Assembly: GCF_021049245.1 (NCBI RefSeq)
Contig: NZ_CP088020.1
Coordinates: 998,001 to 1,062,000 of the forward strand
Origin: Radiobacillus kanasensis
GTDB lineage: Bacteria > Bacillota > Bacilli > Bacillales > Amphibacillaceae
Reading direction: 5' to 3'
Length of the DNA: 64,000 nucleotides
The position numbers and the translations under genes were made by a program. Positions 24,840-33,934 of this stretch are shown one piece after another (position 1 is the stretch's first letter; each line of letters opens with the position of its first letter). The notes below the pieces were generated by a model. It ran no database searches, was not told the DNA's origin, and saw only the letters and a list, made by a program, of their open reading frames with translations.

Positions 24840-27800
24840 TTACTCTTTATTGTGGCTAAATGGCCACCAATTCAATTTTCCGAAGAACCTAACCATGACT
24901 GGGATGAATAGTGGTAGCATAATTAAGGCGTATAAGAATAAGCCAATTAATACAACCGTTGCAATCTGTAAAAGCGATAGGACGCCAGATGGAAGCATAG
25001 CTGCGAATGTTCCACCTAAAATAACCGCTGCAGAGATGATCACTGTACCCATGTTTTTCATTGCATGGAGTAATCCATCTCGTATCGACATTGCTTTGTT
25101 CTCGTTAAATCGATCCATTAAGAAAATACTATAGTCTATTCCTAAGGCAACGAGAATAACAAAAGCGAAGAATGGAACCGCCCAGCTTAATCCTTCATAG
25201 CCCATGATATTAACAAAGATAATCTCTGCTAATCCCATAGCTGTAAAGTACGTTAGAACGAGCGACCCAATCAAGTATATCGGCATAATGAGGGAACGTA
25301 GCAAAATGATTAGGATAATGAAAATCCCGCTAAGCATTAAGACAACCGTTCTAGAGTAATCCTCATCCGATATGCTTTGCAAGTCGTGGTTCGTACTACT
25401 AATTCCACCAATTGCGTATTTAGCATCTTCATAAGACGTACCTTGAATGGCATCTTCCACTGTTTTTTCAACCGTATCGATTAATTCAACAGATTCTGTT
25501 GAATAAGGGTTATCTTCAAGTACTACTTCTAATTTCGTGATTGTTTTATCATCCGATAGATAGGGTTGAATTCCTTCCAAGAATTCTTCATTTTCTAGCG
25601 CTTCGTCTGGGATGCTTACATAAGATGTTGTTTCATTGCTAGAGAATGTGTCTAGGTAGTTTTGCACCTCGGTTAAACCATCAGAAATTTGTACTAAACC
25701 TTCCGAGCTTTGCGTTAAGCCGTCAGATAGTTGACCAAGTTGATCTTGCATATCACTAAATGCCTGCTTCAACTCTTCCTGACCACCGTAGATTTGCGTT
25801 AAGCCATTTTGTAATGCTGGGATGTTCTGAACGACTTGTTGCTGTCCATCTGCGGCTTGATTCAACCCGTTTTGGAGTTGATCGACTGCATTTATAAGAT
25901 CGGTTAGTCCGGCTGATAGTTGTTCTTGGCCGGAGATGGATTTTTGAAAGCCTGTGTTAGCTTCGGACATTCCGCCTAGGATGTCTTTTTGGAGCGTGTT
26001 GGTTAAACCAGATGTCCCATCGATAACAGATTTAATCTGCCCTTTCGCTTCATCGAACTTTTCTTGGTCTTCAGGTTCAACGTCTACATCATTGAGTGTA
26101 TTTAGGGAACCACTCAGTACATTTGTATATTGAATGTATCCTTGCACAATAGGACTTAATCCATTTTCAATTTCTTGATACCCAGCTAAAACATCCTTAT
26201 TCCCATCAATAGTTGCTTGCAAGTTCTTCTGAATCTCTTGCAACCCTGCTTTAATCTCACCAGCACCACTCGCACCGGACTCGATTCCATTCTGAATCTC
26301 AGAAAGTCCGTTTTTCATGTCGCCGATTCCATTGTTCGCTTGTTGTGTACCTTGGAGCAACTGTTCTACGCCGCTTTCTGCTTCTTTTAATTGAGGCTGA
26401 GATTCTTTTAACTGGCTTGCACCATCTGCTAAACCGGATTGAATTTGATCAATTCCATCAATACTTTTTCCAATGCCTTCGCCTAGTTGGCCGGTTTGAC
26501 TTGTGATGGTAAAGTCTTCGAGCAACTCACCTGTCGGACGTGTTGCACTTCGAACGGATTTGACACCATCGATATTTGCTAATTCCTTAGAAATTAATTC
26601 GATGTCCTCAAACTCTTGCGAGGAGTCTATTTTCCCTTTGGTTTCTAGCACGACCGTTGTTGGCATGGCTTCCCCTGGCCCCACACTATCTGAGATCCAG
26701 TCAAATGCTTTTACGGAACCGTACTCGTCACCAATTTCTTCTAAAGAGTTGTAGGATTTTGACCCGTCATAGGTTACGAGACTTGGTACAACAAATGCTA
26801 GAACAATAAGCAATGCGATTAAAGGACGAGTCCATGCAAAGCTCCCAACAGATCCCCAAAGCTTACTTTCACTATGTGATACGTTTTTATCAAATGGCCA
26901 GAATAGCTTTTTCCCTAAGACTACAAGGAAAAATGGAACGAGTGTGGCCAAAGCAATCAGTACGACTGCAACCCCTACAGCAACTGCCACAGCGGATTGG
27001 TAAAGGGAGAATGTCGATAGCCCGATTGTAGAGAAACCGATTAGTACAGCAAGACCTGAAAAGAACACCGTTTTTCCAGCTGCTTTATACGTAGCAATGA
27101 CAGCTTCTCCTACCGATTCGTGGTGAGCAAGTTCTTCCTTAAATCTACTAATTAATAAAATACAGTAATCTGTTCCAATCCCGAACATAACCGCAACCAT
27201 GAATATTTGCGTGAACGTGGAAAGTGGAAAATCGATGGTATCTGCTAGAATGGATACCACACCTTGTGCCGCTAAGTAACTGATCCCTACTGTTAATAAT
27301 GGGATGAATGGAGCAACTAAGGAACGGAACACGATAAATAGGATTAATAGAATAAATCCTACTGTAATGTATTCTGTTTTCTTTAATCCCTCTTCTGAGT
27401 TAATAACAACGTCTTGAGAAATAAATGCTTCTCCTGTTAGAAGATGGTCAACTTCAACATCTTCCACAGCCTCATTAATTTCATCGCGTGCTTTTTCAAT
27501 TTCTCGATCTTCTAATGATACTTCAAACGGCACTAGTATCGTTGTGTTGTCTTCAGAAACTACTTGTTCTTCAATCCGTGGATCGTCCTGAAAGGAGAGG
27601 ATTTCTGAAAGCCCCAGTTTGTCGGATTGATCTTGTAAAGTTTCAATCGCATCCCCGACTTCTGATTTTTCAGCGTCTGTTAGAGCTTCATCCTCATGAA
27701 ATACCATAACGGCACTAATGGTATCCTTGTTGTTATTCTCCGACATCCGCTCAATCATCTGAGCTGCTTCCGTAGAAGAATAACCATCTGGAACGCCGAT

Positions 27801-27914
27801 TTGTCCTTTTTCCCGAACGAGCTCTTGCAGGTTTGGAGAAAATATAAACAAGCAAGCAGCTACTACAATCCAAGCTGCAAGGACTACCCAGCGAAAGCGT
27901 ATAATTTGTTTCAC
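24840..27914 (-). CDS. ydgH: MMPL/RND family exporter (YdgH-like)
   Basis: A 1024-residue inner-membrane protein with twelve membrane segments in two halves. MMPL motifs GIGTDYCILLISRFKEE (first half) and ALGIDYSIFLMDRFNEN (second half) carry the Asp-Tyr pair used for proton coupling. The second extracellular loop (~460-750) is a long Gln-, Gly- and Leu-rich repetitive segment (IQSGLADGASQLKES; LQNGLNQAADGQQQV) like the YhgE/Pip-type coiled repeats. It starts with GTG behind AGGGAGGCA. It lies 13 bases after the MarR-type gene, the same arrangement as ydgG-ydgH in B. subtilis, and is probably repressed by that regulator. The substrate is unknown. Confidence 0.9.
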   Translation of the reverse strand: MKQIIRFRWVVLAAWIVVAACLFIFSPNLQELVREKGQIGVPDGYSSTEAAQMIERMSENNNKDTISAVMVFHEDEALTDAEKSEVGDAIETLQDQSDKLGLSEILSFQDDPRIEEQVVSEDNTTILVPFEVSLEDREIEKARDEINEAVEDVEVDHLLTGEAFISQDVVINSEEGLKKTEYITVGFILLILFIVFRSLVAPFIPLLTVGISYLAAQGVVSILADTIDFPLSTFTQIFMVAVMFGIGTDYCILLISRFKEELAHHESVGEAVIATYKAAGKTVFFSGLAVLIGFSTIGLSTFSLYQSAVAVAVGVAVVLIALATLVPFFLVVLGKKLFWPFDKNVSHSESKLWGSVGSFAWTRPLIALLIVLAFVVPSLVTYDGSKSYNSLEEIGDEYGSVKAFDWISDSVGPGEAMPTTVVLETKGKIDSSQEFEDIELISKELANIDGVKSVRSATRPTGELLEDFTITSQTGQLGEGIGKSIDGIDQIQSGLADGASQLKESQPQLKEAESGVEQLLQGTQQANNGIGDMKNGLSEIQNGIESGASGAGEIKAGLQEIQKNLQATIDGNKDVLAGYQEIENGLSPIVQGYIQYTNVLSGSLNTLNDVDVEPEDQEKFDEAKGQIKSVIDGTSGLTNTLQKDILGGMSEANTGFQKSISGQEQLSAGLTDLINAVDQLQNGLNQAADGQQQVVQNIPALQNGLTQIYGGQEELKQAFSDMQDQLGQLSDGLTQSSEGLVQISDGLTEVQNYLDTFSSNETTSYVSIPDEALENEEFLEGIQPYLSDDKTITKLEVVLEDNPYSTESVELIDTVEKTVEDAIQGTSYEDAKYAIGGISSTNHDLQSISDEDYSRTVVLMLSGIFIILIILLRSLIMPIYLIGSLVLTYFTAMGLAEIIFVNIMGYEGLSWAVPFFAFVILVALGIDYSIFLMDRFNENKAMSIRDGLLHAMKNMGTVIISAAVILGGTFAAMLPSGVLSLLQIATVVLIGLFLYALIMLPLFIPVMVRFFGKLNWWPFSHNKE

Positions 27915-27927
27915 CCTGTGTGCCTCC

Positions 27928-28368
27928 CTATCTTTCTCTAAGTATAGTAACGAGTTTTTCTAAAGAATGAACGAAAGTCGTTACTTCTTCTTTACTAAAT
28001 TGTGTCAAAATATCCCCAAGTACTTCATATAATCTTTCTGTTCCTTCTTCTACAAGCGCTTTTCCTTTTTCAGTGAGCTGTAAATACACAATACGTCGAT
28101 CCTCTTCGTCACGACGACGATCAATTAGCCCTCTTTCAAAAAGACGGTTAACCTGAGCTGTGACTGCGCTCTTCCCAATGGAGAATTCATTAGCGATTTC
28201 CGTGCTGGTCGTTGGTTGGTGCTTGTCAAGAAATCGTAAGGTTCCGAATTGGTCGGTTGTTAGCTCCTGATGTACTTTATCATTCATGATCACATTAACT
28301 CTACGGTTTACTTCATTCATCGTTGAGGTGTAAAGCTCAATGAGTTCATGTAGCTCGAGCTTGTTCAT
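27928..28368 (-). CDS. ydgG: MarR family regulator (YdgG-like)
   Basis: A winged-helix repressor of about 146 residues. The helices VHQELTTDQFGTLRFLDKH and the recognition region TEIANEFSIGKSAVTAQVNR precede the wing RRDEEDRRIVYLQLTEKG, all MarR hallmarks. ATG 28368 follows AGGAGTGAC; six upstream codons in frame lack a site. It heads an operon with the MMPL exporter, and a perfect inverted repeat lies 34 bases upstream, so autoregulation released by a small ligand is likely. Confidence 0.9.
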   Translation of the reverse strand: MNKLELHELIELYTSTMNEVNRRVNVIMNDKVHQELTTDQFGTLRFLDKHQPTTSTEIANEFSIGKSAVTAQVNRLFERGLIDRRRDEEDRRIVYLQLTEKGKALVEEGTERLYEVLGDILTQFSKEEVTTFVHSLEKLVTILRER

Positions 28369-28401
28369 ATTGTCACTCCTGTCCAATTGGTTTCACAAAT
28401 G

Positions 28402-28424
28402 AATAGTTCAATAAGTGAACTATT
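28402..28424 (-). promoter_or_regulatory. Palindromic MarR-type operator upstream of ydgG
   Basis: AATAGTTCA and TGAACTATT form a perfect 9-bp inverted repeat with a five-base spacer. It lies in the likely promoter of ydgG-ydgH and has the size of a MarR dimer site. Confidence 0.7.
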
Positions 28425-28551
28425 ATAAAATAGCATGACTGATTACGAAAATCAAGTAGGATAACATGAAAAGTTATTCCATGGTAAACTAGACAAAGAA
28501 TGGACTTACATAATATAAAATGATTTTTTAATAGAGGAAGGGAAGAAGACC

Positions 28552-28884
28552 ATGAATGCACATATTTGTAGATACTGTAGAAAAGAAATAAAAAATCGAG
28601 ATCAATTACTAACTGGGGTAAGTTGGTTTCGGATTCGACCTTTTCACTATGTCTGCTTTCAAAAATTAATAGGGGATGCGGGAGTTATTTGGAATACGTG
28701 GAGGCCGATTAATACACAAGGTGGAACAATTAGTGCTTTGCTCATGTTAGCTCTCGTAATTTGGATGGCCGTTAGTGACTTTAGAGGAATTTGGGGTGAT
28801 TTGTTAGGACTCGTTGCCTTCTATCCTGTTTTAGTTCGAGTGTTATCGTTTGCTTTATATGAAAGAAAGTTACCAAAGATATAG
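28552..28884 (+). CDS. Small zinc-ribbon-like membrane protein of unknown function
   Basis: A 110-residue protein. The N-terminal CRYCRKEIKNRDQLL with a later HYVCF gives a CxxC...HxxxC pattern that could bind zinc. Two hydrophobic segments follow (~62-77, TISALLMLALVIWMAVSD; ~84-103, LLGLVAFYPVLVRVLSFAL). I do not recognise a named family. GGAAGGGAAGAAG precedes the ATG. It is divergent from ydgG and ends in a wobble-containing terminator. Confidence 0.7.
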   Translation: MNAHICRYCRKEIKNRDQLLTGVSWFRIRPFHYVCFQKLIGDAGVIWNTWRPINTQGGTISALLMLALVIWMAVSDFRGIWGDLLGLVAFYPVLVRVLSFALYERKLPKI

Positions 28885-28910
28885 CTGTTTTCTGAACGGC
28901 TATTTTTTTA
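28882..28910 (+). terminator. Terminator after the zinc-ribbon membrane gene
   Basis: An 8-bp stem with one wobble (TAGCTGTT with AACGGCTA) is followed by seven Ts. Confidence 0.7.
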
Positions 28911-29323
28911 GGTTTAAATTTTTAAAAAGAGGGAAAGTAGGTTATTAGCACGGTGTTTGTCAGTTTTTCCTTCTTTTTCTAGATGAGTTAGGAAAACAGA
29001 GGTATTAGGACAATAAGTACATATGGACAAGTTAAAACACTAATAAACATTAGTCACTCGAATTAAAAGGGGAATATCAAGAGGGAGTAGGTTTGGGTAA
29101 AGTGTTTAATCTGTAGTAAAATGTATGTTGTTGTCGCATTTTAGCGAAACCCTCTTTTCCTCATGCACTATTGTTTCATTTCTTGCTAATTCTCCGGCGA
29201 ATGATTTTCATTTTCACATTGATATTGTGTCTTACCGGATATTGAACTGACTACTAAGTTCAGAATATTGGGATTATTTGTGCGGAGGAAGGGGAAGAGT
29301 TTTAAATAAAAGGGGAGAGATAT
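28911..29323 (+). promoter_or_regulatory. Long upstream region of the betaine transporter operon
   Basis: No gene is seen in these ~410 bases. An inverted repeat TGAACT-N8-AGTTCA (29243-29262) lies about 60 bases ahead of the coding start and could bind a regulator. A single CCGGCGAATGATTTTCATTT segment near 29196 resembles the CGGCG motifs of the array at 33935. Promoter elements cannot be chosen with confidence. Confidence 0.4.
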
Positions 29324-30325
29324 ATGAAGAAGGTATTTGTAGGTGTTTCATTATTATTGTTGTTTATTCTTGCTGCCTGCGGTGGGTCAGGAGGTGGAGA
29401 TGGCGAAGAGTCTTTGGATAAAATTGTACTAGCTGATGCGGGTTGGGATAGCATCCGTTTTCACAACGCTGTAGCGCAAACCATCATGGAAGAAGGATAT
29501 GGGTACGAGACAGAAGTGAAACCTGGATCAACTGCTGCAACAATTCAAGGCTTACGTGAAGGTGACATAAATGTGTACATGGAAGTATGGACAGACAATA
29601 TTAAAGAAGTGTACAACGAAGCAATTGAAGCTGGGGATTTTGAAAATGTGTCTACGAACTTCGATGACAACACACAAGGACTTTATGTTCCAACGTATGT
29701 GATTGAAGGAGATGAGGAGCGTGGTATTGAACCAATGGCTCCAGATTTGAAAACAGTTGCTGATTTAAAAAACTATCCAGAACTATTTGAAGATCCGGAA
29801 GATCCTGGTAAAGGTCGTTTAATCAATGCTCCAAGTGGTTGGGCGGTAGCTGAAACAATCACACAAAAATTTGAAACGTATGGACTTGGAGAAACGTTTA
29901 ACAACTTTATGCCAGGTTCTGATGCTGCAATCGTGACTTCTTTGGCGGATGCGTATGATTCTGGAGAAGCTTGGGTTGGATACTATTGGTCTCCAACAGC
30001 AGTAACTGCTATGTACGACTTAACATTACTAGAAGAGCCTCCATATGATGAGGAAACCTGGAAAGAAAATAAAGGGACTGAGTTCCCTCCAAATGATGTA
30101 ATAGTAGCCACACACAAGGACTTCAAAGACCAAGCACCAGAGGTCTACGAATTTCTGAAGAACTATGAAACGAGCAGCGCGTTAACAGAAGAAGCGCTTG
30201 TTTATATGAACGAAAATGAAGCTTCTGCAGAAGATGCTGCTGTTTGGTGGATAAAAGAACACGAGGATCTATGGACAAAGTGGGTTCCCGAAGACATTGC
30301 AACTAAAGTAAAAGATTCTCTATAA
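29324..30325 (+). CDS. opuAC: Glycine betaine-type ABC transporter substrate-binding lipoprotein
   Basis: A 333-residue lipoprotein: signal (residues 1-18) ending in the lipobox LAAC, then a glycine-rich tether. The OpuAC/ProX-type binding fold follows, with IVLADAGWDSIRFHNAVAQ and PGSTAATIQGLREGDINVYM; the aromatic residues (WDSIRF, VYMEVWTDN, GYYWSPTA) would form a cage for a quaternary amine. It captures betaine or a related osmolyte outside the cell. It is first in the operon, unlike B. subtilis opuA where it is last. AAAGGGGAGAG precedes the ATG. A stem-loop after the gene could give it an expression surplus. Confidence 0.88.
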   Translation: MKKVFVGVSLLLLFILAACGGSGGGDGEESLDKIVLADAGWDSIRFHNAVAQTIMEEGYGYETEVKPGSTAATIQGLREGDINVYMEVWTDNIKEVYNEAIEAGDFENVSTNFDDNTQGLYVPTYVIEGDEERGIEPMAPDLKTVADLKNYPELFEDPEDPGKGRLINAPSGWAVAETITQKFETYGLGETFNNFMPGSDAAIVTSLADAYDSGEAWVGYYWSPTAVTAMYDLTLLEEPPYDEETWKENKGTEFPPNDVIVATHKDFKDQAPEVYEFLKNYETSSALTEEALVYMNENEASAEDAAVWWIKEHEDLWTKWVPEDIATKVKDSL

Positions 30326-30337
30326 GATTCATAGAGG

Positions 30338-30366
30338 GTAGCTGGCTGCTACAGTCAGCTACTTTC
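30338..30366 (+). terminator. Intra-operon hairpin (attenuator or RNA-processing stop)
   Basis: GTAGCTG pairs with CAGCTAC around an 11-base loop, followed by TTTCTC. It sits between the binding-protein gene and the permease and would favour a surplus of binding protein. Confidence 0.45.
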
Positions 30367-30422
30367 TCATTTAATCAGATTCTATTAAAAGGTGAGGTGA
30401 ACAAGCTGTATTCCGTACAGCG

Positions 30423-31286
30423 TTGCCTATGATGAATTTTCCTGACATTCAAAGTAACTTAGGTAAGTATGTAGAAGAATTCGTTGAATTCCTGGACGAA
30501 TCATTAGCTGGTTTATTTGATTTTATCTTTTTTATTGCTTCACGTTCCATTAACGGAATCGAAGCATTTCTAAACATGATTCCTTGGTGGGTATTTATTT
30601 TATTAATCGTTTTACTTGGGTGGTATTTCCGCTCCTTAACATCCGGTATTATTTACGGTATCTTTATTTTCTTAATTGGCACGTTCGGTTTGTGGGAAGA
30701 GATGATGATGACGATATCTGTTGTGATGACGGCTGTTATCATATCTTTACTCATCGGGATTCCTCTAGGTATTTGGATGGCGTTTAGTAAAAAATTCTCA
30801 ATGGTTATGAGACCGTTACTCGATGCCATGCAAACCATGCCTAGTTTCGTGTATCTAATCCCTGCTATCTTTTTCTTCGGACTGGGAAATGTCTCGGCAA
30901 TCTTCGCAACTTTAATCTACGCACTACCTCCAGTTATTCGTTTAACGGAATTAGCGATCAGAGGGGTCGATCCAGAAGTGATTGAATCGGCACAATCTTT
31001 TGGTTCCTCTAAATGGCAAATGCTGAAAAAGGTTCAATTGCCACAAGCATTACCAACTATTATGGCGGGTGTAAACCAAACGACGATGATGGCATTAGCT
31101 ATGGTCGTTATTGCTTCCATGGTTGGGGCACAAGGACTTGGAGAACAAGTGCTTATCTCGATTAACCGAATTGACATTGCGTTAGGGTTTGAAGCAGGTA
31201 TTAGTATCGTATTTTTAGCCATTATCATTGATCGAATCTCCGGCGGTGTAGCGGATCGATTCCAAAAGCATAGGAGGGCTAAATAA
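30423..31286 (+). CDS. opuAB: Glycine betaine-type ABC transporter permease
   Basis: A protein of 287 residues with an amphipathic N-terminus (~1-45) and about seven membrane segments. The ABC permease motif that contacts the ATPase is clear: ESAQSFGSSKWQMLKKVQLPQALPTIMAG. The start is unusual: the only good ribosome site (AGGTGAGG, 30390-30397) is 25 bases before a TTG at 30423 and 31 before ATG 30429, but a perfect hairpin (30405-30421) lies between and would bring the site within eight bases of the TTG. It forms an importer with the preceding lipoprotein and the following ATPase, whose start overlaps its stop by one base. Confidence 0.92.
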   Translation: MPMMNFPDIQSNLGKYVEEFVEFLDESLAGLFDFIFFIASRSINGIEAFLNMIPWWVFILLIVLLGWYFRSLTSGIIYGIFIFLIGTFGLWEEMMMTISVVMTAVIISLLIGIPLGIWMAFSKKFSMVMRPLLDAMQTMPSFVYLIPAIFFFGLGNVSAIFATLIYALPPVIRLTELAIRGVDPEVIESAQSFGSSKWQMLKKVQLPQALPTIMAGVNQTTMMALAMVVIASMVGAQGLGEQVLISINRIDIALGFEAGISIVFLAIIIDRISGGVADRFQKHRRAK

Positions 31287-32527
31287 TGAGTAACGAAAAG
31301 ATAAAAATAGACCATGTATCAAAAATATTTGGTCCGAAGCCAAAGTCGGTTATTAATCTAGTAGAACAAGGCATGACAAAAGCAGAAATTTTAGAAGAAA
31401 CTGGACATACGGTAGGAGTTTATGATGCTTCGATGGAAATCAATGAAGGTGAAATTTTTGTTATCATGGGGCTTTCCGGAAGTGGGAAATCTACATTAAT
31501 CCGTTGCTTTAATTTATTAAATAAGCCAACAGGTGGGGCGATTTATGTAGATGGAGAGAATATCGTAGAATATAACCCTACAAAACTTAAAAAATTTCGT
31601 CAAGACAAGATTGCGATGGTGTTCCAACACTTTGGATTATTTGATCATAGAACTGTTCTAGGTAATATTGAGTATGGCTTAGAAATTAAAGGTATTCCTA
31701 AGGAAGAACGAGAAAAAATTGCCAGAGAAAACCTTGAAATCGTAGGGTTGAAAGGGTATGAGGACAAATACCCTGATGAACTTTCTGGTGGAATGCAGCA
31801 ACGGGTTGGACTTGCTAGAGCATTGACTAATGACCCGGATATTTTGCTGATGGATGAACCTTTTAGTGCCCTGGATCCGTTGATTCGCCGTGATATGCAG
31901 CTTGAACTTTTGGATATTCAAGAACGCCTCAAAAAAACGATTATCTTTATTACACATGATGTGAATGAAGCATTTAAGCTTGGGGATCGCGTCGCTGTCA
32001 TGAAGGATGGAAAAGTCGTTCAAGTCGGTTCTCCAGAGGAAATTATTGCAGAACCAGCTAATGATTATATTTCTAATTTCATTAAAGATATCGATCGCTC
32101 CAAAGTACTTCAAGCCGACCATGTAATGAGCAATCTTTCCGCATTAGTTTCGTTGAAAGATGGCTTGAATGTGGCGGTCAAGGAAATGGAGCAAAATGGG
32201 ATTTCTAGTGTTTTTGTTGTCGATCGTAGTCGGCGCTTACAAGGAATTGTGACCATTGATCAAGCAATTCAAGGTATTAAAAACAAACAAAGCTTAGAGG
32301 ATGTTCTTGATACGAATGTTACAAAGGTCACCAGAGATGAGTATGTTAACGACTTAATTCCAAAAGCATTGGAATCCAAATTCCCACTGGCCGTAGTAGG
32401 TGAGGATAACCGCTTAGAAGGTTACATCCTGCGTGTTCACGTTCTTTCTGGTCTTGTAGCAGAGGACGTAGAGGAAAGTAAAGAGTATCATGGGTATTAT
32501 CAGCCTAGCGATACGACGAATATATAA
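31286..32527 (+). CDS. opuAA: Glycine betaine-type ABC transporter ATP-binding protein with CBS domains
   Basis: A 413-residue ATPase. Walker A is GLSGSGKST, the signature LSGGMQQRVGLARAL, and Walker B ILLMDEPFSALDP; the N-terminal extension KIDHVSKIFGPKP is typical of OpuAA/ProV. Two CBS domains occupy about residues 270-395 (GISSVFVVDRSRRLQGIVT) and would sense ionic strength or c-di-AMP, as known in OpuA. The ATG overlaps the permease stop, indicating translational coupling. It powers osmolyte uptake, suiting a bacterium exposed to variable salinity. A terminator follows. Confidence 0.93.
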   Translation: MSNEKIKIDHVSKIFGPKPKSVINLVEQGMTKAEILEETGHTVGVYDASMEINEGEIFVIMGLSGSGKSTLIRCFNLLNKPTGGAIYVDGENIVEYNPTKLKKFRQDKIAMVFQHFGLFDHRTVLGNIEYGLEIKGIPKEEREKIARENLEIVGLKGYEDKYPDELSGGMQQRVGLARALTNDPDILLMDEPFSALDPLIRRDMQLELLDIQERLKKTIIFITHDVNEAFKLGDRVAVMKDGKVVQVGSPEEIIAEPANDYISNFIKDIDRSKVLQADHVMSNLSALVSLKDGLNVAVKEMEQNGISSVFVVDRSRRLQGIVTIDQAIQGIKNKQSLEDVLDTNVTKVTRDEYVNDLIPKALESKFPLAVVGEDNRLEGYILRVHVLSGLVAEDVEESKEYHGYYQPSDTTNI

Positions 32528-32534
32528 GACTTGT

Positions 32535-32562
32535 AAGGGGTGCGTAGAAGCACTCCTTTTTT
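32535..32562 (+). terminator. Terminator of the betaine transporter operon
   Basis: AAGGGGTGC pairs with GCACTCCTT (one G-T wobble) around a six-base loop, followed by a T run. Confidence 0.75.
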
Positions 32563-33037
32563 ATGGACTAATCACTTATATGGAAAAATATGCCAATATA
32601 GAAATGTATATTTAATAAAAGGGGCAAGGGGATGAGTGGTCTTGAATTCAATCAGATAATTAGATTCCGTCGCCCCACATCATATTATAGATGATAGGAT
32701 TTAAAATAGGCTTTTGAAATCTTAGACCAGAAGTAACCATTCTCTGAGGAGGTATTTCATGTCCTTTCTATCCTGTCTGGACTCCTCGCCCTCCATGGCC
32801 AGTTTCATTCTTCATGGAATAATTTAATGACGGGCATAGCCATTTTCAATATTTTCAATTTATATGTACGATTATTCCCATTAAATATCCTTCGTGGTGG
32901 GGGAGCTATGCAGGGAAGCCATCAGATGGTTATCAGATTTTAGCCCAACTTAGGTATAGAGGATAGTGATAATAACAATTGTAGTTCACATTTCTTTTAA
33001 AAGTTTAGCTGCTTGATTACAATAAAAGGAAGAGTAT
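32563..33037. other. Gene-free stretch, possibly decayed sequence
   Basis: About 475 bases without a supported gene. Short open pieces occur (for example one encoding a hydrophobic stretch around 32835-32910) but none has a ribosome site, start and length together. GAGGAGGTATTTCATG at 32747 resembles a translation start, but the frame closes after 22 codons. Decay of a former gene is possible and unproven. Confidence 0.35.
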
Positions 33038-33052
33038 AAAGGAGTGTTCATG

Positions 33053-33877
33053 ATGGGTTTAGCTAATTCTGTGCAAACATTACATAATGGAGTGAAAATC
33101 CCTTCTGTCGGTTTAGGTGTGTACAAAATTGAGGGGAATGGGGTATATGATGCTGTAAAATCAGCAATTGATCTTGGCTATCGTCATATCGATACAGCTT
33201 CCTTTTATGAAAATGAAGAAGGTGTGGGTCGTGCCGTGAAGGATAGTGGAGTTGAACGTGAAGAGCTCTTTATTACAACGAAGGTTTGGAACGATCAACA
33301 AGGCTATGAAAATACGATGGAAGCATTTGATTTAAGTTTAAATAAGCTGGGATTGGACTATGTCGATCTTTATTTAGTGCACTGGCCAGTTCCGGGGAAA
33401 TATAAAGAAACGTGGAAAGCACTGGAGGATATTTATCGAAGTGGAAAGGCCAAAGCAATAGGGGTAAGTAATTTTCTACCACACCATTTGGAAGACCTTT
33501 TAAAAAGTGCGGAGATTAAACCAATGGCCAATCAAATCGAACTGCATCCACAATTGTCCCAATTGGAAACGCGTGAATACTGCAAGAAACATGATATTAT
33601 CGTGGAAGCATGGGCCCCATTAGGGAAAGCATCTTATTTTGATCACCCAGTTCTACAGCAACTTTCGGAAAAGCATGGAAAAACTCCAGCTCAAATCATT
33701 GTAAGATGGGATTATCAGCACGGGATCGTGACCATTCCAAAATCAACGAAAGCAGAACGTCAAAAAGAGAATGCGGATATCTTTGATTTTGAACTTTCAG
33801 GAGAAGATATGGAATTAATAGATGGTATGAATGAAGATAAACGAATTGGAGCACACCCAGATAAATTTAATTATTGA
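33053..33877 (+). CDS. Aldo/keto reductase (YvgN/YtbE type)
   Basis: A protein of about 274 residues with the AKR barrel motifs: LGVYKIEGN, GYRHIDTASFYENEEGVG (catalytic Asp and Tyr), the catalytic Lys in FITTKVWND, LYLVHWPVPG (catalytic His), GVSNFLPHHLE and the NADPH-binding IPKSTKAERQKENADIF. It reduces aldehydes such as methylglyoxal with NADPH, resembling B. subtilis YvgN and YtbE. Three starts are close together; ATG 33053 has the best spacing to AAAGGAG (33038-33044). It is monocistronic with a strong terminator. Confidence 0.92.
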   Translation: MGLANSVQTLHNGVKIPSVGLGVYKIEGNGVYDAVKSAIDLGYRHIDTASFYENEEGVGRAVKDSGVEREELFITTKVWNDQQGYENTMEAFDLSLNKLGLDYVDLYLVHWPVPGKYKETWKALEDIYRSGKAKAIGVSNFLPHHLEDLLKSAEIKPMANQIELHPQLSQLETREYCKKHDIIVEAWAPLGKASYFDHPVLQQLSEKHGKTPAQIIVRWDYQHGIVTIPKSTKAERQKENADIFDFELSGEDMELIDGMNEDKRIGAHPDKFNY

Positions 33878-33909
33878 AAAAAGGCAAGGAGCTGCTCCTT
33901 GCCTTTTTG
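33878..33909 (+). terminator. Terminator after the aldo/keto reductase
   Basis: A 10-bp perfect stem, GGCAAGGAGC with GCTCCTTGCC around a single T, is flanked by A and T runs. Confidence 0.85.
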
Positions 33910-33934
33910 TATTCGGGTTGGCCCGACTGATGAT

